NCBI RefSeq assembly: GCF_009795715.1
Contig: NZ_WTCR01000004.1
Coordinates: 310,001-374,000, forward strand
Length of the DNA stretch: 64,000 nucleotides
Direction: 5' to 3'
From: Labilibaculum euxinicum
GTDB lineage: Bacteria; Bacteroidota; Bacteroidia; Bacteroidales; Marinifilaceae
Part shown: positions 8,644 through 17,843 of the stretch, one piece after another
Numbering within the stretch: position 1 is the stretch's first letter
How the letters are laid out: the number at the start of each line of letters is the position of its first letter
The notes under the pieces: model-generated
Seen by the model: only the letters and a program-made list of their open reading frames with translations
What the model was told of the DNA's origin: nothing
Databases searched by the model: none
Program-made: the position numbers and the translations under genes

Positions 8644-10017
8644 TTAAGAAATATTGTATTTCTCAATTTTACGATACAATGTCTGCCGGCCAATATTCAA
8701 TTCTTTAGCGACACTGCTAATATTTCCACGATTCCTTTTTATTGAATTTACAATAATCAACCTCTCAGCTTCATCCAAACTTATAGGACTGTCTCCTAGC
8801 TCAATACCTGAATTTTGTTTTTCCAAAAGAAAATCTTCCGGGCTCAGTTCTCCCTTATCATTTAAAATAACAGCCCGTTCCATGCAATGCCGGAGTTCAC
8901 GAATATTTCCCGGCCACAAATAGTTTAGTAATTTTTCTTTCGTTTCAGGTCTTAGCTTTAACTCTGATTTTCCATATTTATCAGCATAGCGTTTTAAAAA
9001 GTGTTCTGCAATTGTAATGATATCATTCCCTCGGTTACGAAGAGGTGGCAGCTCAATCTGTATGGTATTAATACGATACAACAAATCTTCTCTAAAATTT
9101 CCTGCAATTATCATTTCCTGAACATTTTGATTGGTTGCACAAATCAGGCGAATATCTACATGCTCTTCCCGGTTTGAACCTAAAGGGGTAACTTTTCTGT
9201 TTTGCAATACAGCTAACAACTTTGCCTGCATGGCTAACGACAAATTACCAATTTCATCCAAAAAAAGACTTCCTCCGGAGGCAGATTGAAAACGTCCTTT
9301 CCGATCTTCTTTTGCATCGGTAAAAGCACCTTTTACATGACCAAACAATTCACTCTCAAAAATTGATTCACTTAAAGATCCCAAATCTACCCCCATAAAA
9401 ATTTCATTTCTCCGGGCAGACATCAAATGAAGTTCTCTGGCAACCAATTCTTTTCCTGTACCATTTTCACCAAGAATAAGAACATTAGCATCTGTATTTG
9501 CTACCTTTCTAATTGTTTCAAAAACAGGTTTCATGGCTTCAGAATCACCAATTATTTTCTCGAAACTCTGATTTAAATCCTGTTCCAAAAACTGTTTTTG
9601 ATTTTCTAAACTTTCAACTTTTTGTCTTGTTTGATGCAATTCCACACCACTTTTAAGTGTTGCAAATAGTTTTTTATTATCCCAAGGTTTCAAAATAAAA
9701 TCAGCAGCTCCATCTTTCATTGCATTCACTGCCAGATTAACTTCGGCATAAGCTGTAAAAAGTATTACTACCAAAGTCGAATCAATCTTCAATATCTCCT
9801 TCATCCAAAACAAGCCTTCATTCCCATTGTTAATACCTGTTGAAAAATTCATATCAAGAAGTACAACATCAAATTTATGACAGGAAAGTAGATTGGGGAT
9901 TCTATTCGGATTGCTGCAAATAATCACCTCATCGAATTTGCGCTTCAAAAACAATTGAAGAGATTCCAGAACACTCTTGTTATCATCAACAATTAATACG
10001 TTACCTGCTTTTTTCAT
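8644..10017 (-). CDS. Sigma-54-dependent response regulator (NtrC family) with GAFTDA loop
   Basis: 457 residues: a receiver domain with the phospho-acceptor Asp55 (VVLLDMN) and acidic pocket DD11-12, an AAA+ domain with Walker A GENGTGKE (183-190), and a C-terminal Fis-type helix-turn-helix (NISSVAKELNIGRQTLYRKI). The sigma-54 contact loop reads GAFTDA (230-235) rather than the canonical GAFTGA. It is first in an operon with the kinase and is transcribed divergently from the ABC transporter, whose upstream region carries a -24/-12 element. Activation of that promoter is inferred. Confidence 0.93.
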   Translation of the reverse strand: MKKAGNVLIVDDNKSVLESLQLFLKRKFDEVIICSNPNRIPNLLSCHKFDVVLLDMNFSTGINNGNEGLFWMKEILKIDSTLVVILFTAYAEVNLAVNAMKDGAADFILKPWDNKKLFATLKSGVELHQTRQKVESLENQKQFLEQDLNQSFEKIIGDSEAMKPVFETIRKVANTDANVLILGENGTGKELVARELHLMSARRNEIFMGVDLGSLSESIFESELFGHVKGAFTDAKEDRKGRFQSASGGSLFLDEIGNLSLAMQAKLLAVLQNRKVTPLGSNREEHVDIRLICATNQNVQEMIIAGNFREDLLYRINTIQIELPPLRNRGNDIITIAEHFLKRYADKYGKSELKLRPETKEKLLNYLWPGNIRELRHCMERAVILNDKGELSPEDFLLEKQNSGIELGDSPISLDEAERLIIVNSIKRNRGNISSVAKELNIGRQTLYRKIEKYNIS

Positions 10018-10192
10018 TTTTCAAAAAGATTTACTCTTTCGTTATTCCAAATTTAAAAGTAAATCAAATTGATCAACTAAAAAACCAATTGTTCCATTCT
10101 GATACATCTCTTGGATGATTTTGTGACACTTTGAAACCTTAATAACGACTACAAATAACCATAAAAGTCTCACTATTATATAATTATGAATA

Positions 10193-10210
10193 TTGGTATG
10201 AAAATAGCTT
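10193..10210 (+). promoter_or_regulatory. Probable sigma-54 (-24/-12) promoter of the ABC transporter operon
   Basis: The sequence TTGGTATGAAAATAGCTT has GG at 10195-10196 and GC at 10207-10208, exactly 10 nt apart, the invariant spacing of sigma-54 promoters (consensus TGGCACG-N4-TTGC). The transcription start would fall near 10220, about 23 nt before the ATG of the ATPase gene. The adjacent divergent gene encodes a sigma-54 activator. One mismatch (TAGC for TTGC) weakens the call slightly. Confidence 0.65.
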
Positions 10211-10242
10211 CCAGCATCAATAATTATTAAAAACACAAAGCC

Positions 10243-10956
10243 ATGATAAAAACCGAAAATTTATGTAAAACATTCAGAACCGAAGAAGTAGAAACTTCAG
10301 CTCTTTCGAATCTGAATTTAGAAATAAAAAAAGGTGAATTTGTTGCCATAATGGGGCCATCTGGTTGTGGAAAATCAACATTATTAAATATTATTGGATT
10401 ATTGGACAACCCAAGCCAAGGCAATTTTAGATTCATTGAGAATGAAGTATCTCACTACTCAGAAAAACAAAGAACGAAACTGAGGAAAGAAAATATTGGA
10501 TTCGTTTTTCAAAGTTTTAATTTAATCGATGAATTAAGCGTTTATGAAAATGTAGAACTTCCATTGATTTACCAAAAAGTGCCTGCTGTTGAGAGAAAAT
10601 TAAAAGTAAATGAAGTTTTGAAACGAGTTCAGATCGAAAATAGAAGTAAGCATTTTCCTCAACAATTATCTGGCGGACAACAGCAAAGAGTTGCCATCGC
10701 CAGAGCTGTTGTTGCCAATCCTCATTTAATTTTAGCTGATGAACCAACAGGGAATCTTGATTCTGCTAACGGCAATGAAGTTATGAACTTACTTTCACAG
10801 CTTAATGACGAAGGTACAACCATTGTGATGGTTACGCATTCGAGCTCCGATGCAGAAAGGGCAAGCAGAATAATTCAATTATTCGACGGACAAATTGTGA
10901 GTGAAAACAACAAATCCAAAATAGCAACGCCTGCCAATGCCGTTTCCTTTTTATAA
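10243..10956 (+). CDS. ABC transporter ATP-binding protein (MacB/LolD-like)
   Basis: 237 residues, a complete ABC ATPase: Walker A GPSGCGKST, Q-loop (VFQSFNLI), signature LSGGQQQRVAIARA, Walker B LILADEP and H-loop VTHS. It belongs to the subfamily partnered with FtsX-type permeases (LolD, MacB, YknY), which act by mechanotransmission rather than classical transport. It sits 32 nt upstream of such a permease and forms an operon with it. Expression is predicted to depend on sigma-54 and the divergent NtrC-type regulator. Confidence 0.93.
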   Translation: MIKTENLCKTFRTEEVETSALSNLNLEIKKGEFVAIMGPSGCGKSTLLNIIGLLDNPSQGNFRFIENEVSHYSEKQRTKLRKENIGFVFQSFNLIDELSVYENVELPLIYQKVPAVERKLKVNEVLKRVQIENRSKHFPQQLSGGQQQRVAIARAVVANPHLILADEPTGNLDSANGNEVMNLLSQLNDEGTTIVMVTHSSSDAERASRIIQLFDGQIVSENNKSKIATPANAVSFL

Positions 10957-10988
10957 TTTAGACAATTCAAAATATTAAAACCCATATC

Positions 10989-13334
10989 ATGTTTTTCAAC
11001 AACCTTAAAATTGCCTATCGAAATTTAATCCGCAACAAAGGATATAGTTTTATAAATATATCAGGGCTGGCTATTGGTATGGCCTGTACTCTGCTTCTAT
11101 TATTATGGGTAAATCATGAATTTAGCTACGATAAATTTCACAAAAAAGAAAAACAACTTTTTCAGATTGTAAACTGGCAAACCTACAGCGGACAAGAATA
11201 CGGATGGCCTAACATACCGGGGAAACTTGTCGATTTAATGAACGAAAAAACACCTGAGATTGTACATGCAACAAACTACGATCCTTGGGGAGAGAAAAGT
11301 TTATTGAGTATAAACGGGAAAAAGAATTACGAGCGAATTTTTCATGCAGATGCTGATTTCTTTCAGATGTTTTCATTCCCGTTACTAAAAGGAACAGCCG
11401 AGAAAGTATTTGAAGATCCATATTCAATCGTTATTTCAGAGAAATTCGCTAAAAAATACTTTGGTAATAATGATCCCATTGGGCAAGTAATTAAATTAAA
11501 CGAAAAATACGATATTACTATTACAGGTGTATTAAAAAACCTCCCATCCAATACTATTTTTGATTTTGATTTGCTAATGTCATTCGAATTTAAAAAGAAA
11601 GATTGGACCGGCTGGGAAAGCTGGGGTAATCATTCCTATTCGGGATTTGTAGAATTGGATGCAAGTACAGACCCTGATGCAGTAAGTGAAAAACTAAGTA
11701 CTTTCTATGTTGATAATGTGGAGGCTGAATCTACCGAAAGAATATCTCTTTTTCCGGTAAGTAAAACACATTTATACTCTTTGGAAGGAAAAGAAACCAA
11801 CTTAAAAAACATCCGCATATTTTTAATTATTGCCTTATTTATATTGCTGATTGCTTGTTTTAACTTTATGAATCTTTCTACTGCAAGAGCATCCAAAAGG
11901 GCGAAGGAAATAGGTTTAAAAAAGGCTATAGGTTCTTCTAAACCACAATTAATCTGGCAATTTCTTTTTGAGTCTGTACTGGTTTCATTGATCGCAATCA
12001 ATTTTGCAATTATATTGGTTCGGGTATTTATTCCTGAATTCAATAACATTCTGGGACAGTACCTGCAATTAGATTATACAGATTGGAGATTTCTAAGCAT
12101 CATGATTTCTGTAGTATTATTCACAGGACTATTTGCCGGAGCATATCCTGCCTTTTACATTACCTCGTATAAAACAATTGAAGTTCTGAAAGGAGTTACA
12201 AGCTCTGGAAAAAAAGCTACGGCTTTCCGAAAAGTATTAGTCGTTCTCCAATTTACATTAACTGTTTTTCTACTTATCAGCACTCTTACCATTACTCTTC
12301 AAACAAAATATTTGAAAACAGCTTCGACTGGCATCGACAAATCGAACGTTGCTTTCGTGGTATTAAATGGAAATATGAATGAAAATCTTAAAAGCATAAA
12401 AGAAGAGTTAATGATTGATCCTAGTATTCTAAGCTCAACTTTTGGTTCTGATCTTCCAATAAATCTTGGCAGTAATGGTGGCGGATATGAATGGAATAAT
12501 GACGAATCAACTAAAGATGTTTTGGTTCACATGTATTTTTCAGATCCTGATTTTATAGATGTATACAAAACCCCATTAGTTGAAGGTCGTTTTTTTAACA
12601 AAGATAACTTTGATGCCGATTCTCTTACATTAGTGATAAACGAAACATTTGCTAAAATGATTGATAAGAATTCGGCTATTGATAAGACCATTGTGCATTG
12701 GGGATCAAACAAACGAATAATTGGTGTTATAAAAGATTTCAATTATAGAGGTTTACAGCAAAAAATTGGACCAATGGCTTTTATTCCTTATAAATATTAT
12801 AATTTTTTGGCAGTTAAAATCGAAACAAACAGTAACAGCAGAGCCTTGGCACATATCGAAAAAGTATGTCAAAAATACAATCCGGGATTTCCTACAATTA
12901 TTAACTTCTTAGAAGATAATTACACGTCCCAATATAAAGAGGAAGAGAGTACAATTGCTATTCTAAAATACTTTTCAATTTTAACCATTTTAATTTCGTG
13001 TCTGGGACTTTTCGGACTAGCTTCATTTATGGCCGAAGAAAAAACAAAAGAAATTGGCGTTCGGAAAGTTTTAGGAGCCACTGTCAGCAATTTAATAACA
13101 CTCTTTTCCAGAGAATTTACCAAATGGGTAGTTCTTGCAAATATTATCGCCTGGCCTTTGGCTTGGTATTTTATGGACAATTACCTAAGCAAATTTGCCT
13201 TCCGGATTAATATGCCTTGGTGGGTATTTTTATCGGTTGCCATGTTAGTTTTTGCAATTTCCATTATTACAGTAGGATATCAAAGCTGGAAATCAGCCAC
13301 CCAAAACCCTATTAAAAGTTTAAAATACGAATAA
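10989..13334 (+). CDS. ABC transporter permease, double FtsX/MacB type
   Basis: 781 residues. A first helix (about 20-41) precedes a MacB-type periplasmic core domain, then three helices of the first FtsX domain (from about residue 277), a fourth near 420, a second periplasmic domain, and a second FtsX domain with three helices after about 660. Each FtsX domain carries the coupling segment KEIGLKKAIGSSK or KEIGVRKVLGATV that contacts the ATPase. This two-FtsX, eight-helix architecture is common in Bacteroidota. Likely roles are peptide or antibiotic extrusion or lipoprotein-linked envelope work; the sequence does not decide. Confidence 0.92.
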   Translation: MFFNNLKIAYRNLIRNKGYSFINISGLAIGMACTLLLLLWVNHEFSYDKFHKKEKQLFQIVNWQTYSGQEYGWPNIPGKLVDLMNEKTPEIVHATNYDPWGEKSLLSINGKKNYERIFHADADFFQMFSFPLLKGTAEKVFEDPYSIVISEKFAKKYFGNNDPIGQVIKLNEKYDITITGVLKNLPSNTIFDFDLLMSFEFKKKDWTGWESWGNHSYSGFVELDASTDPDAVSEKLSTFYVDNVEAESTERISLFPVSKTHLYSLEGKETNLKNIRIFLIIALFILLIACFNFMNLSTARASKRAKEIGLKKAIGSSKPQLIWQFLFESVLVSLIAINFAIILVRVFIPEFNNILGQYLQLDYTDWRFLSIMISVVLFTGLFAGAYPAFYITSYKTIEVLKGVTSSGKKATAFRKVLVVLQFTLTVFLLISTLTITLQTKYLKTASTGIDKSNVAFVVLNGNMNENLKSIKEELMIDPSILSSTFGSDLPINLGSNGGGYEWNNDESTKDVLVHMYFSDPDFIDVYKTPLVEGRFFNKDNFDADSLTLVINETFAKMIDKNSAIDKTIVHWGSNKRIIGVIKDFNYRGLQQKIGPMAFIPYKYYNFLAVKIETNSNSRALAHIEKVCQKYNPGFPTIINFLEDNYTSQYKEEESTIAILKYFSILTILISCLGLFGLASFMAEEKTKEIGVRKVLGATVSNLITLFSREFTKWVVLANIIAWPLAWYFMDNYLSKFAFRINMPWWVFLSVAMLVFAISIITVGYQSWKSATQNPIKSLKYE

Positions 13335-13368
13335 CAGCACGGTTAACATTTTAGTATTTTAGCAGTTA

Positions 13369-14451
13369 TTATTTAAAAGAACATACCTCTTCCAATTGAA
13401 TCGCTTCAGACTGAATTGATTCGGGAAGAGGTATTTCTATTTGAATACAAGTGCCCTTACTTTCCTCCGAATTCAATACTATTTTTCCATTCAACTGATC
13501 TAGAAATTCCTTCACCAAATACAATCCAATCCCCAAACCACCATATCTTCTTGAATCAGAGTTATCCACTTGCCAAAAGGCATCAAAAACAGAATTCAGA
13601 TGTTCTTTTGAAATTCCAATACCAGTATCTTTCACAAAAAGAACCAATGACTTATTCTTATTAATTGCAAAGCCAAAAACAACTGTTCCCTCTTCCGTGA
13701 ATTTTATTGCATTATCTAAAAGATTTTCAAGTATTTTTTCTACTTTGGTTTTATCCGTAAAAACTTCAACCTGACTTAGATCATAATTATATTCAACTTC
13801 AAGCAGAATAGATTCCTTTTTAAATTTATATTTCTCCAAAAGATCACTAAAAAGAGAGACAATGGAAAAATAAGAAAAATGACAATCTCTTCCTCCTTCT
13901 TTTAATGCAATAAAATCTAATAGTAATCGATATTTATTATGTATTTTCTGTCCAGATTTATAAATATACCCTGAATACTTTTTCACATCTTTTTCTGTAT
14001 AACTATATTCCTGAAGCAACTTAGAAAATCCTAGTACCGAATTAAGAGGTGTGAACATTTCATGACTTAAAATAGAGAGGAGATTGTCATTCGATATTTC
14101 ACGTGACTTTTGATTTCCAAAAAAATCATTTATATCGATTTTTAAATCAAAGAAATCCTCCTCATTCCTAAAAATTTTTAAATAAAAGTAAAATGCACTT
14201 TTATGAAAAAAAATAAATTGAAAAGTAGTATTCGCTTGTCTTGTAAAAGTGCTTTTTGCACTAATAAATTTCTCTTCCTCCTCATTCCCAAGAATGTAAT
14301 CAATACCGTGTTCATTAACTACATTTATTGCCCGATTCATACATGTTTCTTCAAATACTTCAACCGAAAAAGCATCTAATATTATGGATAGCATTTCCCG
14401 CTCTTTATTATCAACACAAAATAGCAAAGCTTTCTTTTTGTTTTCTCTCAT
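13369..14451 (-). CDS. Soluble orphan histidine kinase with unrecognised N-terminal domain
   Basis: 360 residues with no membrane helix. The first ~115 residues look like a highly divergent receiver or sensory domain (KKALLFCVDNKEREMLSIIL) without the expected acidic pocket. HisKA has His130 (LSHEMFTPLNSV). The HATPase has N box LDNAIKF, G1 DTGIGIS, F box FDAFWQVD and G2 GGLGIGLYLV. No response regulator adjoins it; the nearest DNA-binding gene is the divergent LytTR protein 522 nt away. It is convergent with the ABC permease, with a 34-nt gap and no obvious terminator between them. Signal and target are unknown. Confidence 0.85.
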   Translation of the reverse strand: MRENKKKALLFCVDNKEREMLSIILDAFSVEVFEETCMNRAINVVNEHGIDYILGNEEEEKFISAKSTFTRQANTTFQFIFFHKSAFYFYLKIFRNEEDFFDLKIDINDFFGNQKSREISNDNLLSILSHEMFTPLNSVLGFSKLLQEYSYTEKDVKKYSGYIYKSGQKIHNKYRLLLDFIALKEGGRDCHFSYFSIVSLFSDLLEKYKFKKESILLEVEYNYDLSQVEVFTDKTKVEKILENLLDNAIKFTEEGTVVFGFAINKNKSLVLFVKDTGIGISKEHLNSVFDAFWQVDNSDSRRYGGLGIGLYLVKEFLDQLNGKIVLNSEESKGTCIQIEIPLPESIQSEAIQLEEVCSFK

Positions 14452-14973
14452 GATTATATCAAGATTTTACTATTGGCAATATTCCTCTTCCCAATGTCAT
14501 AGTAAAAATGCCTTCTTACGCTTAAACTTCCAAACTTGAAAATCACTTATTATACTAATCCCCCCTTAAAAAAAATAAATATCCACAACCTTTTACTCAC
14601 AATATTCATCGACATGATAAAATGACAAATAAAATTATGATTGAAATCGAATCTTTGTTTATCAATCACTCTACTCCATCGACAGAAAATATCTCCTGAC
14701 AAAGCAAGATTAACATACAATAAACAACCATTCGTCAACAAATCTAAATCCTCCATTGAAATTCATCATCTCAATTCTATATATTTGCTAGCTATTATCC
14801 ATATACTACATAATTATTAAAATTCAATTAATCTATAATAATAATAGACCGGAAATTCCAAGCAAAACATTAGCAACTCAGTATTTTATTTATATGTTAA
14901 TAATTTTCATGATTTAAGCTGATTATCCAGTTCCCTCCTTTATGGTAATAATTAAAACACATATACAACAAAC
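14452..14973. other. Divergent intergenic region (522 nt), no gene seen
   Basis: Very A+T-rich DNA between the orphan kinase and the LytTR gene. It should hold both promoters. I could not place a convincing TAnnTTTG element, and the short open frame at 14550-14756 on the minus strand has a random-looking composition. Confidence 0.5.
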
Positions 14974-15480
14974 ATGAATTGTAAAGAGAATTGCAAGAAA
15001 TACCAACAAGCTGTAGAAGATCAACAAGAATATAAAATCACGATAGAAGGGACTCCCTTTCATTATACCTCGTCGAACACATTGCAAATTTTAAACAGAG
15101 CGAGTATCAATACTGAAGAACACATACAAATTCAAAAACGAGGTGAAACTTTAACTATAAACAGCAGTACTATTGCTTATATGTATATTGAGTGCAAAAT
15201 AGTTACGTTGATCAATTTTTCAGGAAACAATTTTGTGTTAACACACTCTCTTAATCATTACGAGGAATTACTTAACGATAGCTTCTTTAGAATCAATAGA
15301 CAATGTATTGTCAACAAAAACAATATCAAAAAAATTACCTCTTCGAATGGTAAAATTTCGGTGAGATTAAAAATACCTAAAGACAAAATAGTTTCTATTA
15401 CAAACAGTAAAGAGAGGGAGTTTTATAAATGGATTAAAAAAATACCTAATTTCAATGAAATTACAGAAGGAATTGAATAG
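14974..15480 (+). CDS. LytTR-domain DNA-binding protein without receiver
   Basis: 168 residues. The C-terminal ~100 residues form a LytTR domain: IAYMYIECKIVTLINFSGNNFV, then LNHYEELLNDSFFRINRQCIVNKNNIKKI, the typical F-x-R-I-N-R-x-x-I-V-N segment. The N-terminal 60 residues are polar, with paired cysteines (NCKENCKKY) and no receiver fold. It is therefore a one-component or constitutive regulator, unlike AlgR/LytR-type response regulators. A small hairpin (GAATAGC-N7-GCTATTC, 15475-15495) overlaps the stop codon. Confidence 0.85.
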   Translation: MNCKENCKKYQQAVEDQQEYKITIEGTPFHYTSSNTLQILNRASINTEEHIQIQKRGETLTINSSTIAYMYIECKIVTLINFSGNNFVLTHSLNHYEELLNDSFFRINRQCIVNKNNIKKITSSNGKISVRLKIPKDKIVSITNSKEREFYKWIKKIPNFNEITEGIE

Positions 15481-15544
15481 CTCTTGCTGCTATTCAGAAG
15501 CAAGTTTTCTTATGTAGAATACCATCAGCCAGTAAAGGAAAATT

Positions 15545-16588
15545 TCACCTCATTAACATAGCTTCAAATGTTTTCACCCATTTATGAAACTCTGGATAAA
15601 CTTCCACGGCATGTTTTATGGTTTGTATTTTTAAGAACTCTTTCAATTTTTGCTTTCCTCCTTTATTGATTAAAAATTCAATAAAAGCCGCTCCAACAGG
15701 ATAACTTAGATCTCTTTCATATTTAGTGGGTTCTTCCCACAACTGCAGTAATGAAAACTTATCCTTTGGAACTCTAAGCCGTGCAATTCTCAATAAATTC
15801 TGGTCCATTTGGTCGAAATACATTCCCAAACCTTCCTTAATCAACATTGTCCTGAACTTTGTCTGCACTGCCATCTGACAAAGCATATGGCAAAGTTCGT
15901 AGTCATTAGGAGCATTATATAGTACGTTCACTATACGAAGATCCGAATTTGAGAACCCAAGAGGACGATTAAACTTTCTAAATGCCTCATTTCTATCGCT
16001 CCATACAAAAAAATCTACTTTTTTAATTGGTTCAGCACCGAGGGTTTCTGTAATTCTTTTATAGTTAAGATCGTTTCTTGCCATGAATGCACCCACATTC
16101 TCCAATTTATTTTTATCCTGAAAATGAAATCGAATATTCTCTGATTCCACAACTTCCCATACTTTATAATAAATCCCGGTTTGAAACAAATTCAAATATT
16201 TATCCGCATAATTAGCAGCCTCTTTTGATTTTCTGTCATTCTGACATTCTTTTAATAGTTTTACAGCTCTTTGTTCTTCGCCATTTATAAAATAGCATTT
16301 TGCCAAATACGCCTTACTGATTTCTTTTACATCACTCGAAACTGTTGCCGATGCGATCGTTTTTTCCAAATAAGGGACTGCAATTGTAAACTGCTTGGAA
16401 TCTGTGTAGGCCCGACCTAAAATCGAATTTAAATCCGGATCTACTGCATTTCCCTGCAACATAGAATGAGCTTTCTCAATTACCTGATCGTATTTTCCTT
16501 TCGAGAACAATTTTTTCAGCTCCTTATTTTGACTCATTGAGCTAATATGGAAAATGATCAGTAGTAGTGTAACAAGTATTCTATTCAT
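15545..16588 (-). CDS. Secreted TPR protein with a degenerate gluzincin (peptidase MA-like) domain
   Basis: The ATG at 16586-16588 is preferred because it gives a direct signal peptide (MNRILVTLLLIIFHISSMSQ). Residues about 20-130 are TPR-like helices. The C-terminal half resembles the peptidase-MA/gluzincin fold: an HExxH-like YELCH (Y230-H234 by this start) is followed 18 residues later by Glu252 in KEGLGMYFDQ, the spacing expected for HExxH-x18-E. The first zinc-binding His is Tyr here, so the protein is probably not an active protease and may act as a scaffold or binding protein. It stands alone between genes transcribed elsewhere. The family assignment is inferred from motif geometry only. 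Confidence 0.65.
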   Translation of the reverse strand: MNRILVTLLLIIFHISSMSQNKELKKLFSKGKYDQVIEKAHSMLQGNAVDPDLNSILGRAYTDSKQFTIAVPYLEKTIASATVSSDVKEISKAYLAKCYFINGEEQRAVKLLKECQNDRKSKEAANYADKYLNLFQTGIYYKVWEVVESENIRFHFQDKNKLENVGAFMARNDLNYKRITETLGAEPIKKVDFFVWSDRNEAFRKFNRPLGFSNSDLRIVNVLYNAPNDYELCHMLCQMAVQTKFRTMLIKEGLGMYFDQMDQNLLRIARLRVPKDKFSLLQLWEEPTKYERDLSYPVGAAFIEFLINKGGKQKLKEFLKIQTIKHAVEVYPEFHKWVKTFEAMLMR

Positions 16589-16708
16589 GGCATAAATCAG
16601 ATTTAGAGCTAGCAATTTACAGGAATAAATTGATTAACAAAATGAGTATTTAAAGAATTCTATTGATTAGTCAATTATCGTTCCACAACTTGCTTATAAA
16701 AACGACTA

Positions 16709-16755
16709 CAAAAAAAAGTTCATTTCAAAAGTATTTTTAACCTTCTCAATGAACT
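16709..16755 (-). terminator. Probable terminator of the lipoprotein-PepSY operon
   Basis: Arms AGTTCATT (16717-16724) and AATGAACT (16748-16755) flank a 23-nt loop. An A run at 16709-16717 reads as a T tract after the stem on the minus strand. It lies just past the PepSY membrane-protein gene. Confidence 0.5.
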
Positions 16756-16777
16756 CTTCTTTGTTTAATTATATTTT

Positions 16778-17323
16778 TTACAGAAAAAACAAAAATGGTA
16801 TGACTATTCCAATTACAATCAACCACTTCCCTCTTCCGGTAATCCCTTTTTTACCAGGAACCATAAACATCCCGGATAAAGCGAACACAATCAGTACAAC
16901 GGCAAAAATATCTGCCATTAGTGTCCATCCTTTTCTACTATTGTAATGAAGTTTATTAATAAAATAGACCCATTCTTTTTTCTCATACACCTCAAATGAC
17001 AAGCGTCCGTTTACCGGATCGTAATTTCCCAATCCCCCTTTTAAATAAACATTGTATTTACTGTCATCAGGAATTATTCGGTTTAAAGGATAATTCGTAA
17101 TGTTTTTGTCCCAATAAACCTTTAACTGATTTGGTGTTAAATTTGAAGCCAACTGTATTATTTTAGACTCAGTATGGTAAGCCGGATCTTCCCCATTCTT
17201 TTTATGATTTAAAATAATACCTGACACGGAATAAATAATAGTGATTCCAACAAAAAAATATCCCAGATCACGATGTATAAAACGGAGCCATTTTCTAATT
17301 TTTACATTATTCCACAACTTCAT
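16778..17323 (-). CDS. PepSY-associated membrane protein
   Basis: 181 residues. An N-terminal helix with RKWLRFIHRDLGYFFVG resembles the first helix of PepSY-TM proteins, a periplasmic domain of about 90 residues follows (DPVNGRLSFEVYEKKEWVYFINKLHY), then two C-terminal helices separated by a short basic loop (PGKKGITGRGKW). Such proteins often accompany iron or redox systems, and the conserved histidines (HRD and NKLHYNS) could bind haem or metal; that is inference. Its start overlaps the end of the upstream lipoprotein gene by 17 nt, so the two are coupled. Confidence 0.75.
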   Translation of the reverse strand: MKLWNNVKIRKWLRFIHRDLGYFFVGITIIYSVSGIILNHKKNGEDPAYHTESKIIQLASNLTPNQLKVYWDKNITNYPLNRIIPDDSKYNVYLKGGLGNYDPVNGRLSFEVYEKKEWVYFINKLHYNSRKGWTLMADIFAVVLIVFALSGMFMVPGKKGITGRGKWLIVIGIVIPFLFFL

Positions 17324-17843
17324 AACTATTTCCGTCTACATAATAAATTGCATAATAATTTTTGTTGTTCTCTTTCATCCAATCTCGCATTTCCTTAATA
17401 TTTGCCATTTCCGAACTACAATGTTTTCCGCCGTCTTCCGAAGTATCCTTAGCCTTAACTTCTGTTTCCCATTCATCTATTGCAGCTTCTTCTAGTCGTG
17501 TCTTTCTCAAAATTCCAGACACCGTAATATCCTGTCCGGCCATTTCTTTATCAAATCCCTCCAAATTCCCACTTGCTTCTACACGAATAGATAAGTTACC
17601 TTCCAAATTCTTTAAAATACAGCGTTTGCCCGAATGTGCGCAAACATGATTTACCAATCCTGTAAAATGAACTTCTTTACCAACCAATTCTTCAGCATTT
17701 ACCATTAACTGATCAATGGTTACAACAGCTGTTTTGATTTGTGCTAACTGATTTTTTTCAATATTACCTTCTTTTGCCTCTCTTTGTTTTGAATTACAAG
17801 ACATACAAAAAAGAAAAATTGCAATGATGCTTACGTATTTCAT
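17307..17843 (-). CDS. Lipoprotein with OB-fold-like domain and CxHSGKRC motif
   Basis: The ATG at 17841-17843 gives a lipoprotein signal (IFLFCMSC); the open frame begins 42 nt earlier without one. The body has an OB-fold-like pattern (ELVGKEVHFTGLVNHVCAHSGKRCILKN ... DITVSGILRKTR) in which two cysteines and a histidine (C-A-H-S-G-K-R-C) lie close together and could bind a metal or form a disulphide. A Cys near the C-terminus (KHCSSEM) is also present. It overlaps the PepSY membrane-protein gene downstream. The pair may handle a metal or reductant in the periplasm; the exact function is unknown. Confidence 0.7.
   Translation of the reverse strand: MKYVSIIAIFLFCMSCNSKQREAKEGNIEKNQLAQIKTAVVTIDQLMVNAEELVGKEVHFTGLVNHVCAHSGKRCILKNLEGNLSIRVEASGNLEGFDKEMAGQDITVSGILRKTRLEEAAIDEWETEVKAKDTSEDGGKHCSSEMANIKEMRDWMKENNKNYYAIYYVDGNSYEVVE

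Noticed and set aside
14550-14756. 68-residue open frame in the kinase-LytTR gap
   Set aside because: No promoter, no conserved motif and a biased composition; treated as chance.
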